Counted from the stretch's first letter, positions 46,240-59,395 are shown. The stretch: 64,000 nt of DNA from Cunninghamia lanceolata (GCA_027924645.1 BSBN01001759.1:124001-188000), one strand, 5' to 3'. The notes: a model not told the origin generated them from the sequence alone. Numbers and translations are program-made.

Positions 46240-48689
46240 TTCTGATCTGTACTATACAGCAAGGACTGCCACTATCTCACTCGTATGGTTAGCATATGTA
46301 CTAACTGATTTTGCATAATATAAGTTTGTGCTTTGCACCTTATGCATGAATATTGGTGAATTACTGTTATGTTTGTGTCATAAGCTATTAATGTGAATTC
46401 ATTGACATTGCTGGATTACCATATCTCATTATAAATATCTTCTAGTGCCCATTGCTGACATTTATTTGAGTAAGGGTTGAATTTCGTTAGCATTCATTGG
46501 ACCTAGTTGCTGATATTGATTACAATAAATTCTGAAATTTATTGACATATGCTGAATACAAATATTGCTGATCTTGTTAGGAAAAGGTTTGATTGCATTC
46601 ATCTTCAATTCTCTCATATAATACCATAAAGGTTGCCTCGGGTTTAGTTAAACAATTCAGTACTTCATTTCAGTCTTTATAAATGAAATAAAATTCAAAA
46701 ATTGCATATTGTTAGCATTCATTTGCAGCTTCTTTCATACTATAGACTACCTAGGGTTTTATTACATAATTCAGTATTTACTTTCAGCATTTATTTCCAG
46801 TTTTCATAATCAGAAAAATACAAAAAAGTTATATATTGCATAAAATTACAAGAAGGGAACATTGCATTGACCAACGTCTGTTAAACAATTGCCGTACTTG
46901 CCAACTTGTGCATCAACATTTACATAGTTTTGCTTACTTCTTAAAGCAACTAGTGTTTTAACTTTTTATTGCATAATTTTACTTATGCTTCAATATTTTA
47001 GCAGATCTTGGATTCATCTCTTTATCTAGACCATATCTCCTGTGAAGTGTCTTAGATAAGAATCACCATTGTAGGGGTTTTCCCATTAAAGACTCATCAT
47101 AGGATTGTAATTACATAGGCTATATTATCCTAGCTATTATGAATTCAGCTTAAACTATTTGACCTGTGTAATGTCCCCATTCTTTGGAATGGTTGCCATT
47201 AGAGGGATTGGCCCCTTTTCATTTGGTCATTTGGTTTTGGGACTTCTGGAGGTTCTTCTTATGTCATGGAGATGCTCTCATTGATGCCAAGACAAGAAAT
47301 TGGGTGCTTTGATCATGAATCCACTTGTAATTCTCTCCTACATGTCACCATGGAGGTCGCCTTTGCCACTATTCCATAAGTAACCAATAAAATAGATTAT
47401 CTATATGCTGGCGCTTGGAGGAGAAGATATTCTAATAATAAATTGTATCTTTAATTTAATTTATTTGAGCGCCCTTATGGAGGTTGGAGGGTCGGCCCTC
47501 TTGGAGGGAAAATAATATTCAAATAATAGATATCTTGCATGGGTTGGCTAGGGGGGGAAAAGAAGACATAATGTGTATAAATACCCAATTGACTTGGCAT
47601 TTCAAATTATCTCATCATTCATTCATTCATTCACTTGTGGAGAGCGATCTCATAAGGAGCTTGGGACAAAAACCTCAAGTCTTCTAGGAGGAATTGGGCA
47701 AAAATCTGATTTCTTCTCTTGTGGATTCTGTGACGGGGATTCAAGTGTGCTTCAATCATCTTTGGGCAGATTTTATAACAGCTGTAAGAGCATTCATGGA
47801 GGGCGAATCATCTAGGGCTGGAATGACTTGCTAAACAAGTGGATTCTAGGCGATTCCATGCACTCAACATTGGCGAACTTGGCTAGGGTTTACCTTCAGC
47901 CTAGGGCGCACCATTTGGAGGAAGGCCACCTGCCTTAGAGGGCAGATCTGAGGCAGAATTCTACAGTTGATGCATTAGGGTTTGGGCAGATTATAACAGC
48001 AGACTTATTCTTCCTTTATCAACCCTCATTGGAACTTATCCTTGCATAATTTGGTATGTAGATGTGCTGATTCATAACAGCAGATCTTTCTATATGTAAT
48101 TTGGCATGATCGCCCGTTGCTTGATGTAATAATCAGACTTCATATTCAGTTTATGACAGCAGTATATATGTTCATCATTCTTGGTATGGCTCTACATGTT
48201 TTATATGCACTTTCATGCTAAATCTATTCTACATAGTGAGGAGAATCCTTTGGTATGATCTTACGAATGTTTGCTATGACTTATGATCCATAATTGCCAT
48301 CATTACAAGTCTGATTCTAAGCAGAGTTAGGGTTAGGGCATAATAACAAGGTGCAGAAATTCAGGGCAGAACTAGGGTTTTTTTTGGCATACACCAAGAG
48401 TATTATGTAATATCCCATTTGGGACATTACAACCTGCCTTCGTGAGAGCTTTCATAGTAATTTCGGAAAAACGATCTAAAGAAAGTCTATTGAATGAGTT
48501 TTCTGTGTGGAAAGCGTAAGTGAACCTAGAATACTAGTTGTTGTGTGTAGATATAAAATTAATTGATCTAAATTATGGGGCAATGAGTTTCTATAAATTG
48601 GAGCTACAGAACTCAAATATAATGTGATCGAATTGGTTCACTTGTTTTACAGGCTTATGCAATTGAATTGATTTTTGTTTATCTTACAG
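46240..48689 (+). other. intron of the permease gene (right-hand part), with a solo LTR
   Basis: No exon of the permease N-terminus (transmembrane segments 1-3) could be recognised between here and the left edge. This stretch is AT-rich unique sequence plus the solo LTR 47167-48431. It ends in the acceptor TTTATCTTACAG at 48689. Confidence 0.6.
47167..48431 (+). repeat. solo LTR (TGTAATGTCCC family)
   Basis: 1,265 bp, from TGTAATGTCCCC to GGGACATTACA (11-bp perfect inverted ends), with a perfect 5-bp duplication ACCTG (47162-47166, 48432-48436). TATA-like GTATAAATACC at about 47575-47585 followed by an (ATTC)n run. Same terminal signature as the elements at 1138, 13957 and 54115. It lies in the intron just upstream of the first visible permease exon. 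Confidence 0.92.
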
Positions 48690-50844
48690 GCTTATGGTGG
48701 ATCACAAGTTCTACAAAGTATTATCTTACTGAGCACTGGAACAAATAAAGATGGAGGTTATCTGGCTCCACGTGGAGTATTTCTTTCTATGTACATGGGG
48801 TTCACTATTATATGGGCCATTTTAAACACATTCGCTTTGGATGTGATTGCTTGCATTGATACTATTTCAATTTGGTGGCAGGTATAGATTACACTTATTT
48901 GTATCTTGTTAGTAAACGCACACCATAATAATAAAGGCCATCTGCTATTTTTATTGTAATGTTAATGCTAAAATAGACATGTGGAGTTATGTCTGTTCAA
49001 ATGCTTATATCAACAAGACTAACAATGATTTTTATAACATTAAACGGTAAGCAGGCCAATCATGCCATGGAGAAACACATTCCATATACGTCAGACAATC
49101 TCAATGAGCCAAGAAAAGACTTTAAGCTTCCACAGTCCAAAATTGTCTTAAGACAAAAAATGGCTTCTGGATAAATGGCTTAAAAGAAAGTTTGTATAAC
49201 GGCTGCCTAATGTTTAAGTTTCTTCATGTTGTGTCGATTGACTGTATGCTTTTCCTTATGGATTGAAGATCATTGTTATGTTATGAAGAACTATTGTTGT
49301 GAACAACAAAATCTCTTAAAATATCTTTCTGTATATTTTTTATGGTTCTGATTCTGGTGCAGATCATAGGAGGAGCAATTATTGTTGTGATGCTTCCACT
49401 AGTTGCACCAACTACTCAATCTGCGTCATATGTATTTTTGCACTTGGAGACTTCTCCTGATTTAACTGGAATACGGAACAAGGCATATGCTATAGTTCTT
49501 TCCTTCCTTGTTAGTCAGTATTCACTCTATGGCTATGATGCTGCAGCACATTTAACTGAAGAAACAAAAGGTGCAGACATCAATGGTCCAATTGCAATCC
49601 TCTCGAGTTTAGGAATTGTATCAGTTTTTGGATGGGCTTATATCTTAGCTCTTACTTTTAGGATTCAGGTAATTGCACTGGTAGCACATTAGAAAATCAT
49701 GCATTTGAACTCATTATTGAATTGCAGACTTATAATCTAAGTACATTGTGTACTATTTTATGACACTGTAACAGTCTTTGGCTTCGTAGTACGGATTTGA
49801 ATCTAAGGTTTTGTTGATTTATATGCTGCCAACAGAACCCTAGGTACTTATATGATCCAAACAATGAAACAGCTGGCAACTTTGTGCCAGCACAGATTCT
49901 ATATGATGCATTTCATGGGCGATACCATAATTCCAGTGGTGCAATTGTTATGCTCATTGTTATATGGGGTTCTTTCTTCTTTGGAGGCGTTTCGGTCACA
50001 ACAAGTGCTGCACGAGTTGTATGTTACTAAACTGTGCTAAACTTGTAGTATTATTTGTCTTAATTTTAAAATAAAGCTTATTAGCAGAACATAGGTATAC
50101 AACTAAAAATGTGCCAACGAAATACTTTCATTACATACTCATGCTACTCTGGCAGAACTTCTTTTTCATAGAATGTTAATTCTGACAAGGAGGATACTCA
50201 TGCTACTCTGGCAGAACTTCTTTTTCATAGAATGTTAATTCTGACAAGGAGGATATTTTGAGCATTGTTTTCCAGTGTGTTTCATTATCATAGGAAACTT
50301 GAAATTGTTAAACTTGTAAAAGATTGTGTGTACAATGTTTCTAATATATAGTTTTCGAGTGTCACAGGTTTATGCTTTATCTCGAGATGGAGGTATTCCA
50401 TTCTCAAGAATTTGGCATAAATTGCACCCAAAGTATAAGATTCCTGCAAATGCAGTATGGCTATGTGCAGTTTTATGTATGCTCTTGGGCCTTCCTATCT
50501 TGAAAGTAAATGTGGTATTCACAGCTATCGCATCAATCTGTACGGTAGGATGGGTTGGTGGATACGCTGTACCCATATTTGCTAGAATGATTATGCCAAG
50601 GAAGAACTTTAAGCCAGGACGTGCTAGCCAGCCAATTTGTATGATAGCATTCTTATGGATATGTTATACCTGTTCGGTATTCCTACTACCAACAGTTTAC
50701 CCAATTGAATGGGATACATTCAACTATTCACCCATTGCATTGGGTGTAGTATTGGGACTGATAATGTTTTGGTGGTTGGTACATGCAAGAAAGTGGTTCA
50801 AGGGTCCGGTAAGCAATATCGGAATTTCACATGATAAAGTTTAG
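48690..50844 (+). CDS. BAT1: amino-acid permease, plant BAT1-type (last four exons)
   Basis: Four exons join in phase 0: 48690-48881, 49363-49668, 49836-50018 and 50368-50844, giving 385 residues with GT-AG introns and no stops. APC-superfamily membrane transporter; Arabidopsis BAT1 moves amino acids both ways across membranes. Landmarks: LQSIILLSTGTNKDGGY, SQYSLYGYDAAAHLTEETKG, GWAYILALTF, SAARVVYALSRDGGIPFS, and the family-typical end ARKWFKGPVSNI...DKV. About eight hydrophobic membrane segments are visible. Roughly 130-140 N-terminal residues (first membrane segments) are missing: either in far-upstream exons beyond a very large intron, or lost. The loop after NFKPG seems several residues shorter than in relatives I recall. 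Coding quality suggests selection. Confidence 0.9.
50135..50252 (+). repeat. 59-bp tandem duplication in permease intron
   Basis: Two identical consecutive copies (50135-50193, 50194-50252) starting ATACTCATGCTACTCTGGCA, in the last intron; a recent duplication. Confidence 0.92.
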
Positions 50845-52430
50845 GAGTCTATAACATTCTTTATGTAATTCTTTCTGTGCGAAATATTCTGAATCAATTG
50901 ATGGTTTAATTTCCTATGCATTTTAAGAGAACCCTATCATGAGCCTATGTTGATGCCTTAAAGCTCTTCATAGAATCTTGAATTGCAATTTCTTTCAGTC
51001 AAAGTTGACCTGAATTTCAGCTGAAGCTTTTTTCTGTGAGGGTACTGTAGATAGAGGAACAAAATCTTCAACTACTGGGATATGCTACTTCATTTGTAAG
51101 CTGCCTGTAAATTAGAAAGTTGTATTTCATCACACGATAACAACTACTAGATATTGAAGGTCCACAGGGCACGGCTGAAAGTGAAACCACTGGCATTGTT
51201 AGTATTGGAGAGGAGTATGCTAATGCATCAACCCAATAACTCTGAAGACTTCCAGGATTATCAGCTCATAGAAGTCCATTATTCTTGCTCCCTTAAAATA
51301 CATAATAACAAAAATTAGTATTGATTTTATTGAATTGCAATGACAATTATGTGAATTAATAGTACAAGGTGTTACAACTAGAATGTCATTGGCAAGTTCA
51401 GTGGATTCTCAAGCAACCAAAATCTTATGAATCTGATATCTAGAGTGAGCATGAATGACGATATAACATCCAAACATTTAGAAACCAACCTAATCCACTA
51501 AGTATTAAATAATGCCAATAACAATACAAATACATAAAAGATGTGTTATCAAAGGTATAGAAAGGTTTAAATTAAACTGCATTGGTTAATGATGCCCACT
51601 AGAGTTGCTTCCACTGTTAAAGACTCGAGCTAATAGGCACTAGGCATAAATGATCTTCCAACTTGTTGATACAAGAATGTGCTTTGGATAGGAGAAACAA
51701 GTGGCAATGATTCTTTAACTTCCAAGTGTCTAGCAATAAGTTGTGTATAATGCCAATAGCTTTTTCAATGTTGTCCTATCATATGACCAAAGAGGCTTTT
51801 AGCATAACCTCATTTATCATAGACTGTCACCTCTAAGATTGCAAAAATTTCTCAATCTAAGTATGCACATTATAGATGCTAAAATGACTCTCTCAAATTT
51901 TCATTGTAGGCATTCATAGGTATAAGCAATTTGCCAAGTTCTTATAACCTTAAATTAAGAATATTGCCAGGCAATGACAAAAGATAGTTTTTAAACAATT
52001 ATTCAAAATAGAAAGGAAGGAAGCACAAAAGCAAGATTTAGTTACGACTCAAAAACCTAGGTAGGAAACTAGATACCAAAAAATGAGAAAAGAGAAATGA
52101 AGAAGAAATGTGTTATGAACATACAATTAGATGTGTATGCATGAATAGAGGATCAATGCCAATAATGTTTAGATTATATCTATTTCAAGGCAAAACCATT
52201 GACCATCAATGTGTTGTACCCATACAAAAATTTCGTATTGTGTCAAGTTTCAAGCTAAAACCTTGTCTTCCCATCCATTCAAATGGTTATATTTCAATGC
52301 CTTGCTCAATTGGTCTATGTTGTTTTTGTCGTATTTATTTGTCTTAATATAGGGAAAATGGAAATAACTTTTAGATGCTTTCAGAAAGGCAAATAATGAA
52401 GTTCAATCAATGAAGAGATGACAAAAAGTT
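50845..52430 (+). other. downstream flank of the permease gene
   Basis: Includes the 3' untranslated region (TTTATGTAATTC near 50862) and AT-rich spacer. No other gene or element was recognised. Confidence 0.5.
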
Positions 52431-52434
52431 CACA

Positions 52435-54080
52435 AAAGCAAAGAACAAAGTTTAGTCAAAGACAATGAATTTCAATGTCAAAATGCAAGCCCAATGTTGA
52501 GTGTGCACCTAATCAAATGGTGCATCTTTACCAGAAGAAATATAGTTTTCCTTAGGAAAAATGGGTAAAGCACAAGGTCAAGGGCCACCTAGGTAAAGGA
52601 AATCAAGGTTAGTCGTCAAAGTTCAAAATCCCATTGTTAGGGTTGCACCTTTGTGAAGGAAAGTTCGTTTCAAAGAACAAGGTCAAAATTACACTATGAG
52701 GTGTGCACCTAATAAGGCAAAATTGGATTCACTTGTCATAAGGATGGATTCCCACTGACAAGTGCATATCGATATAAGGAGGAATGACATCGATTTTTCA
52801 AAAGACAAAATTGCATTGTCAAGTGCACACTTAACAAAGGAAAATGTGCACTTAATGTTTGAATTAGAAATGCATTGTCAAGTGTGCACCTAACAAGGGA
52901 AAAAGAATACTCGAGGTTAGTTTTGAAATCATATATATATATATATGGAGGGAGGAAATAAGTTTTCACACTCAGATCCACAAATTACATTGTGAGGTGC
53001 ACACCTCAATAAGGGGTTTTGTTTCAAAATTAGAAAGTTGCAGAGGCTAATGCACATGTGCATAGTTTGCAAACTTGGCGAGTCACTGAGTACTTGCCAT
53101 TTTTTCTTGGCGCTGCCCCTTGATCCTGTTGGGCATTGCCTCCAAACCCCAACCAAACTTATTTGATACATTTTGTAACTCTATTTTGCATAGAATTTAT
53201 GTTTTTTTCAAAAATTTAAGTATTTTTTAAATTGACGAGTTGGAAGTTTTTAGTTTGTCGAGTTCGAGTTGCGAATTATGCATAGGTGCACCCCTTATTG
53301 AAGAAAGTCTGAGTTCATAGTTTATAGGGGCACACTTGATAAAGGAAGTTTTGAAACAGTTTTCATGTGTATAGGTGTGCACTCAATAAGGGGAAACTTA
53401 GAAGATTGAATTGCCTTGTGAAGGGTGCACCTCTATGAGCTAAACAAAAAGAATGCTAGCTCAGAGGTGCACATACTTGATAAAGGAGTATCAAAAAAGT
53501 GTTTTGTCATTCATAGAGGTGCATGTGTGCTTATGCAGGTGGACGTGCAAGATCAAAGGTTAAGTTACCATTGAGAAGTGTGCATCTGTACAATGTGATC
53601 TTGTTCCAAAGTTTTGAAATCAATTTGCTTATTGAGATGCACAATTCACCAAAGCGTTGTTGAAACAAAAAATTCACATAGTTAGGTGCACACCTGACAA
53701 GGATGTGCGATTCTAAAATCATCAAGAATATTATAATGCTAAGGTGTGTTCCTACGTGTGAGGTAATGAATTTCAAATCTTGTTGTGAGGTGCATGTGTG
53801 TGGGTGCAACTTCAAAAGTCCAATTGCGATTGTGTGGCACACACTAGTGTAAGGAAATTTCAAGGTGTAGTATGCTTTCATAGTCGTGTGCTTGATTGAA
53901 GGCATTCAATGTGTTAAAATCAAATTCATTTTCCTTTAGGGAGGTGCACGCTTGGTTGAAGGCAATGAAGGTGTTAAAATCAAATTCATTTTCCTTTACA
54001 GAGGTGCACGCTTGGTTGAAGGCATTAAAGGTGTTAAAATGAAATTCATTTTCCTTTAGAGAGGCGCACACCTCTATATA
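52435..54080. repeat. degenerate GTGCACACCT array
   Basis: At least 20 degenerate copies of a phrase like CAAGTGTGCACCTAACAAGGAAAA spaced 40-90 bp apart in non-coding sequence. At the right end it becomes a clean tandem repeat (53877-54070). Includes one decayed copy of the GC-rich repeat (about 53105-53155). Confidence 0.8.
53877..54070. repeat. 60-bp tandem repeat, three units
   Basis: GAGGTGCACGCTTGGTTGAAG...GGTGTTAAAATCAAATTCATTTTCCTTTA repeated three times with few differences. The antisense frame reading NEFDFNTFNAFNQAC repeats accordingly and is not a gene. Confidence 0.9.
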
Positions 54081-54381
54081 GGAAAAATTGTCTCTAATTC
54101 AAAGTGCTAAAAGTTGTAATGTCCCAAATTATTTTGTAATTTTCAATTTTTTTGTATTTTTTAGATTTTTGAAACAAAATGATAACTAAAAAACAATAGA
54201 CTAGAAATTATTTGCAATGCTGATTACAAACTAGAAAATGACTAGAAATACTTGTATCAAACCCTCTACTTCAATGGATAGCCAACATGAAACCCTCAAG
54301 CAATGAAAATGAATCAAACTTGAGAATAGAAATATTTATACTACTGAAAACATGATCATAGAAGTCCATATATGATATTTA

Positions 54382-54996
54382 TGTTGGAAAATCTAATCTG
54401 GACCGGGCATTAAATGCACCTACCCGTCAAAGATCCTCCGGAGATCTACTTGTCTGCTGCACCTTGCAAAATAGTTAATGCCATTTGTTGGCCCGTCAAA
54501 AAACATTCAATGCAGTTGATGAGATTGAATTTGAGTGTGAGCGGCAGAATTTTGGGTGAAGAGAAGAGACAAAAGGAAGAATGAGAATAAAGAACAGTTA
54601 GAAGAAGAAGAAGAATATTGCATGTAGTAGCAGCACACTAGTGCAGAACAACAGAGAAGATTTGTTGCAACAGCAGCAGGAAGAATATTGCAGAGAGAGT
54701 GCAGAGAAGAGAGCTCCAGGTAGCTCCAGACACGCACAACGATCAGTTAGAGGAATGAGCAGTGAACAACTCCAAACAGAAAGGGACAACAATGATGTCC
54801 AGAAAGCTTCAGAGTGAGCAGTATTGGTAGAAGCAATAAGAAACAAAGTTGTAACTCTGGTAGTTGTATTTGTTTGATGTAAAATAGTTTTTGTCATTAA
54901 TAGAAATCTATGTTTGTGTATTTTGTTTTGTCCCCTCTCTCCTGTTTGTTTATTCTTCCTCCCAACAAGTGGTATCAGATCGTAATGCTTCCAACA
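54382..54996 (+). repeat. 5' LTR of the 54382-60019 copia element
   Basis: TGTTGGAAAATC...GCTTCCAACA. Its last 29 bp include AGTGGTATCAGATCG, a copy of the primer-binding site, immediately followed by the true site outside the LTR. Carries GAAGAAGAAG and CTCCAG-rich motifs. Confidence 0.93.
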
Positions 54997-54998
54997 AG

Positions 54999-55010
54999 TG
55001 GTATCAGATC
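54999..55010 (+). other. primer-binding site (and upstream duplicate at 54969-54980)
   Basis: TGGTATCAGATC occurs twice, 30 bp apart. Only the second lies outside the LTR as defined by the target duplication; the first is inside both LTRs. Confidence 0.88.
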
Positions 55011-55103
55011 CAAGGTTTGGCAGAGCTAGAGTTTTAGCTTTCTGGGTATTGAGGAAAAGCCCTAAGTTTTCTGGGTATTAACAGTCTCCCCTGATTTAGA
55101 AAA

Positions 55104-58100
55104 ATGGCTGGAGGAGACAGTAAGTGTTGGCAGCAACCATCAATGTTTGATGGAAAGAATTATGATGTTTGGGCAACGAGGATGAAGACCATCTTGGTTG
55201 CAAATGATTTGTGGGAACTTGGGGTCAGTGGGTTCACAGATGTGACTGACCTAAATGCCTTTGCAGCCTTAACAGATGCCCAGAAGAACCAGCTTGAAGA
55301 AACATGGAGAAATGGTTCAAAAGCCCTCAGTTTGATTGAGGCAGCCTTGACAAAGGCTATTTTCCCCAGAATAGCAGCAGCTAATTATGCAAAGGAGGCC
55401 TGACAGATTCTTGAAAATAGTTATAAAGGAACTGGCAAGGTGAAGTTAGTGAAACTCCAACTGCTAAGGAGAGATTTTGAGACACTTCAAATGAAGGATG
55501 GAGAGTCTATTTCAGAGTTCCATACTAGGGTTTCCACCTTGATAAATCAATTGAGGATTAATGGAGAAACCATGGAAGAGTAAAGGATTATTGAGAAAAT
55601 CCTTAGGAGTTTGCCCTTAAGATTTGACCCTATTGTCATAGCAATAGAAGAGGCCAAGGACCTCTCAAAGATGATAGTAGATGAGTTGATGGGTTCCCTT
55701 TAAACCCATGAGCAACGGCTAAATAGATCCGCTCCTTCCCTAGAGCAAGCCTTCAAAGCTTAGAGCAGTGTGAGAGGAAGGGGAAGAGAAAGAAACAACA
55801 TAGGTAATGGCAGAGGTAGAAGCAACTCTAGAAGAGTAGGCTAAAACAACCAAGAAGATGGACCAAGCACCTCATAGCAGGATTCCCACAACAAGAAGGG
55901 CAGCAACTCCAACCAAAGGTATGATAATCTAATGTGCAATGTTATTACTGTCACAAGTTTGGTCATTATGCTAATGAATGAGGAAGAAACAACGTGACCA
56001 AGGGAGTCAAAATGCTCATGTAGCAAATGAGGATAAGACTACAAATGAAAAATGGTCTAAGGTGTTTATTGTATGCAACCTTGCTGAGCAAAGCAACGTT
56101 GAAGTATGGTATTTGGACAGAGGGTGTAGCAACCACATGAGTGGTAGTGCAAATTTGTTTGTCTCCATTGACAAGAATGTCAAGTCTGAGATCATGATGG
56201 GGAACAGTCAAAAAGTTCCTGTCATAGGAAGATGCATCATCACAGTCCTAACCAAGCAAGGTGAGAAAAGACAGATCCAGGATGTTTATTATGCCCCAAG
56301 CATAAAACATAACCTATTGAGCATTGGATAGATGGTCCAAAATGGTTATAGAATCCTGATGGAGAAAGGGGAATGCATCATCTATGACAAGGATGGTAGC
56401 ATGAAGGTCATTGCAGCAGTGCAGATGACGAGAAACATAATGTTTCCCCTTACATTACAGTCTTCAGTGCTATCCGGAGCTGCACACCAGATGGCTCCGG
56501 AGAGTTCTGGAGTCAACCAAATGGCGTCTACATCAGTGGCTTAGCAGTTAGCCTTCAAGAAGTCATCAAAGACCCATCCAAGCTTTGGTATTTAAGGTAT
56601 GGGCACTTAAGTTTTTTTGGTTTAAGTCTTTTGTCCAAAAAAGGCATGGTTAGAGGGCTCCCAACAATTGTAGAGCCTAATAGGAAATGTGAAGCCTGCA
56701 TTTTAGGAAAGCAACATAGGCAGCCCTTTCAATCAGGGCATTCTAGAAGAGCAAAAGCACCATTGGAGGTGGTGCACTCAAATTTGTGTGGCCCCATGAA
56801 AACACACACTCCAGGCGGTAATGTTTATTTCATGACCTTCATAGATGATTACAATAGAAAGACTTGGGTTTATTTCTTGAAGAATAAATCTGAAGCATTT
56901 GAGAAGTTCAAGGAGTTAAGGCCCTGGCTGAGAAACGAAGCCGTTGTCACATCAAGATCCTCAGAACGGATAGAGGGGGAGAGTATGTCTACAAGGAATT
57001 TATGAATTTCTGCAAGTATGAAGGCATTCAAAAATAATTTACAACAAGGTACACTCCACAGCAAAATGGAGTTGCTGAGAGGAAGAACAGAACCATCATA
57101 GAGATGGCAACAAGCATGTTGAAGGCTAAGGGATTGCCAAATGATTCTTGGAGTGAGGCAGTAGCAACGACAGTATATCTACTAAATAGAAGTCCCACAA
57201 AGGCTGTAAGGGATATAATTCCACAAGAAACCTTGACAAATGACAAATAGAGTGTGGAGAACCTATGAATTTTTGGGTGCATGGCATATGCATTTGTGCC
57301 TAAAGAGAAAAGATATAAGTTTGATGATAAAGGAGAGAAGTGCATCTTCATTGGGTACAGCGAAGAATCCAAAGGCTACAAGTTGTACAAACCCATCAAC
57401 AAGAAAGTTATAATCAGCAGGGATGTACAATTCATAGAGAATGAATCGTGGGATGGCACAGTTGACACCACCACAGGTATCTCAGCAACGATACCCATAG
57501 ATGACGATGAAGGTGGAACTTCCAACAGTGAAGCAGAACCAGCCTCGGAGCACTCTGGATCCAACTTTGGAGCTCTCCGGAGCCATTCCCAAAGCACTTC
57601 AAAGTCAGTCAGTTCAAGACTGCAGCCGCAAAATCAGCTCCAGAACACTTCGGAGTCAAGCAACAGTAACTCCAGAAGTAGTTCAGATCCTATGCTCACT
57701 TTTCTAATGCCGAGAAAGACAAGGAGTGTGAGGGAGATTTATGAAGACAAGGTATGATGATTTAGATGAAAATCTAGACTTTGCTTTGTTCTCTCATTGT
57801 GATCTAACAGATTTTGAAGACGTTGTGAAAGAAGAAAAATGGTGCTATGGATGAAGAGTTGGATGCAATAGAAAGGAATGAGACATGGGAGTTAACAACT
57901 TTACCCAAGGGTAAACAAGCGATTGGAGTCAAGTGGGTCTACAAGACCAAGAGTACTATTGAAGGAAAGATTGTTAGGCATAAAGCAAGGCTGGTTGTCA
58001 AGGAATACAAATAGTAGCTTGGAAGAGACTATGATGAGACCTATGCACCAGTTGCAAGGCTGGAAATCATGCGGACAGTCATAGCAATTGTAGCCCATCA

Positions 58101-59320
58101 TAAGTGGAAGGTACATCAAATGGATATGAAGTTAGCCTTCCTAAATGGAGTATTGAAAGAGGTGTATGTGGAGCAGCCACCTAGCTATGAAGTCCCAGGG
58201 CATGAAGACAAAGTATACAAGCTTCGAAAAGCTCCCTATGGGCTGAAACAAGCACCTCTGACATGGTACAACATGATAGATTCCTATCTGTCGAGTAATG
58301 GCTTTAGCAAAAGCAGCAGTGAGCCCACACTCTACATCAAAGCAGCACATGGTGAGATTTTAATTGTTGATTTGTATGTAGATGATCTGATTTTTACTGG
58401 TACTAGTGATCTCTTCATTGCCGATTTCAAAGAGGTAATGAAGAAAGAGTTTGAGATGATAGACTTAGGTCTGCTAAAATATTTCATAGGCATTGAGGTA
58501 CAACAAATAGAGCATGGCATATTTATTTCACAAACTAACTATGCCAAACAGATTTTGAAGAGATTTAAGATGTAGAACATCAAGCCTGCACCAACACCAA
58601 TAGCTATAGGTCTGAAACTGAGCAAGGAGGACAACAACAATGAAGTGAACCCAACCCTCTACAAGAGCATGGTTGGAAGTTTGATGTGTTTGACTGCTAC
58701 AAGGCCTAATTTAATGTATGTGGTAAGTCTGATATCTAGGTTCATGGAGAAACCTAAGGACACACACTGGCAAGCAGGAAAGAGAATCTTGAGATATGTC
58801 AATGGCACACAAGGCTATGGCATATTGTACATCGCATCAAATGAGTTTGAGTTGGTTGGTTACATAGACAGTGATTGGGCAGGTACTATAGATGATAGGA
58901 AGAGCACATCTGGATATGTGTTTCACATGGGTTCAGGACCCATTTCATGGGCATCAAAGAAGCAACCCATAGTTTGACTCTCCACGACAGAAGCTGAGTA
59001 CATAGCAGCAAATGCAGCAGCATGTCAGGCTATTTGTCTAAGAAGAATCCTTGTAGATTTGAATGAACAAGAAGATGGTACAACCATATTTTGTGATAAT
59101 GTTTCCTCCATAGCCTTGATGAAGAATCCAGTCTTCCACAGACGAAGCAAACACATTGAAATTCGGTATCATTTCATAAGGGAGCTAGTAGAGCATGGAG
59201 AGATTGAACTACAATTTTGTAGGTCTGAATAGTAGCTCGTAGACATTTTCACTAAGGCACTGTCGAAGGAGAACTTTGAACGCCTAATAGCTTGGGCATT
59301 GTGGATAGCTCTAGATTTCA
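55104..59320 (+). pseudogene. Ty1/copia gag-pol polyprotein, broken
   Basis: Gag begins MAGGDSKCWQQPSMFDGKNY at 55104. A CCHC knuckle near 55940 (CYYCHKFGHYANE) has a stop where the last Cys belongs. Protease WYLDRGCSNHM near 56108 has Arg replacing the Ser after the catalytic Asp. The GAG-preintegrase block is near 56580-56740 (CEACILGKQH). Integrase near 56770-57210 has FIDDYNRKTWVYF, RTDRGGEY and NGVAERKNRT, but Asn in place of the first catalytic Asp (HSNLCGP). RT spans about 57907-58575, with LYVDDLIFTG intact at 58370-58400. RNase H follows (YIDSDWAG; LSTTEAEY; FCDN). Many stops and shifts. Confidence 0.95.
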
Positions 59321-59395
59321 GTTTTGGAAAGAAAGCTCCAGACAGCTCTGGAGATATAGAATGAAAGAGGTATGTGGCTCCAGATTAAGGGGAAG

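Noticed and set aside
48989..49174. 61-codon frame between permease exons
   Set aside because: Lies in an intron with no splice signals or family similarity.
50810..51240. Alternative last permease exon (donor GTAAGC at 50810, acceptor near 51167, 23-codon tail)
   Set aside because: The unspliced reading gives GPVSNI...DKV, which fits the ending I recall for the family, so the donor is probably coincidental. Transcript data could reopen this.
54507..54897. Hydrophobic Ser/Leu-rich antisense frames (and the twin at 59522-60038)
   Set aside because: Antisense to the two copia LTRs; the duplicate exists because LTRs are duplicated.
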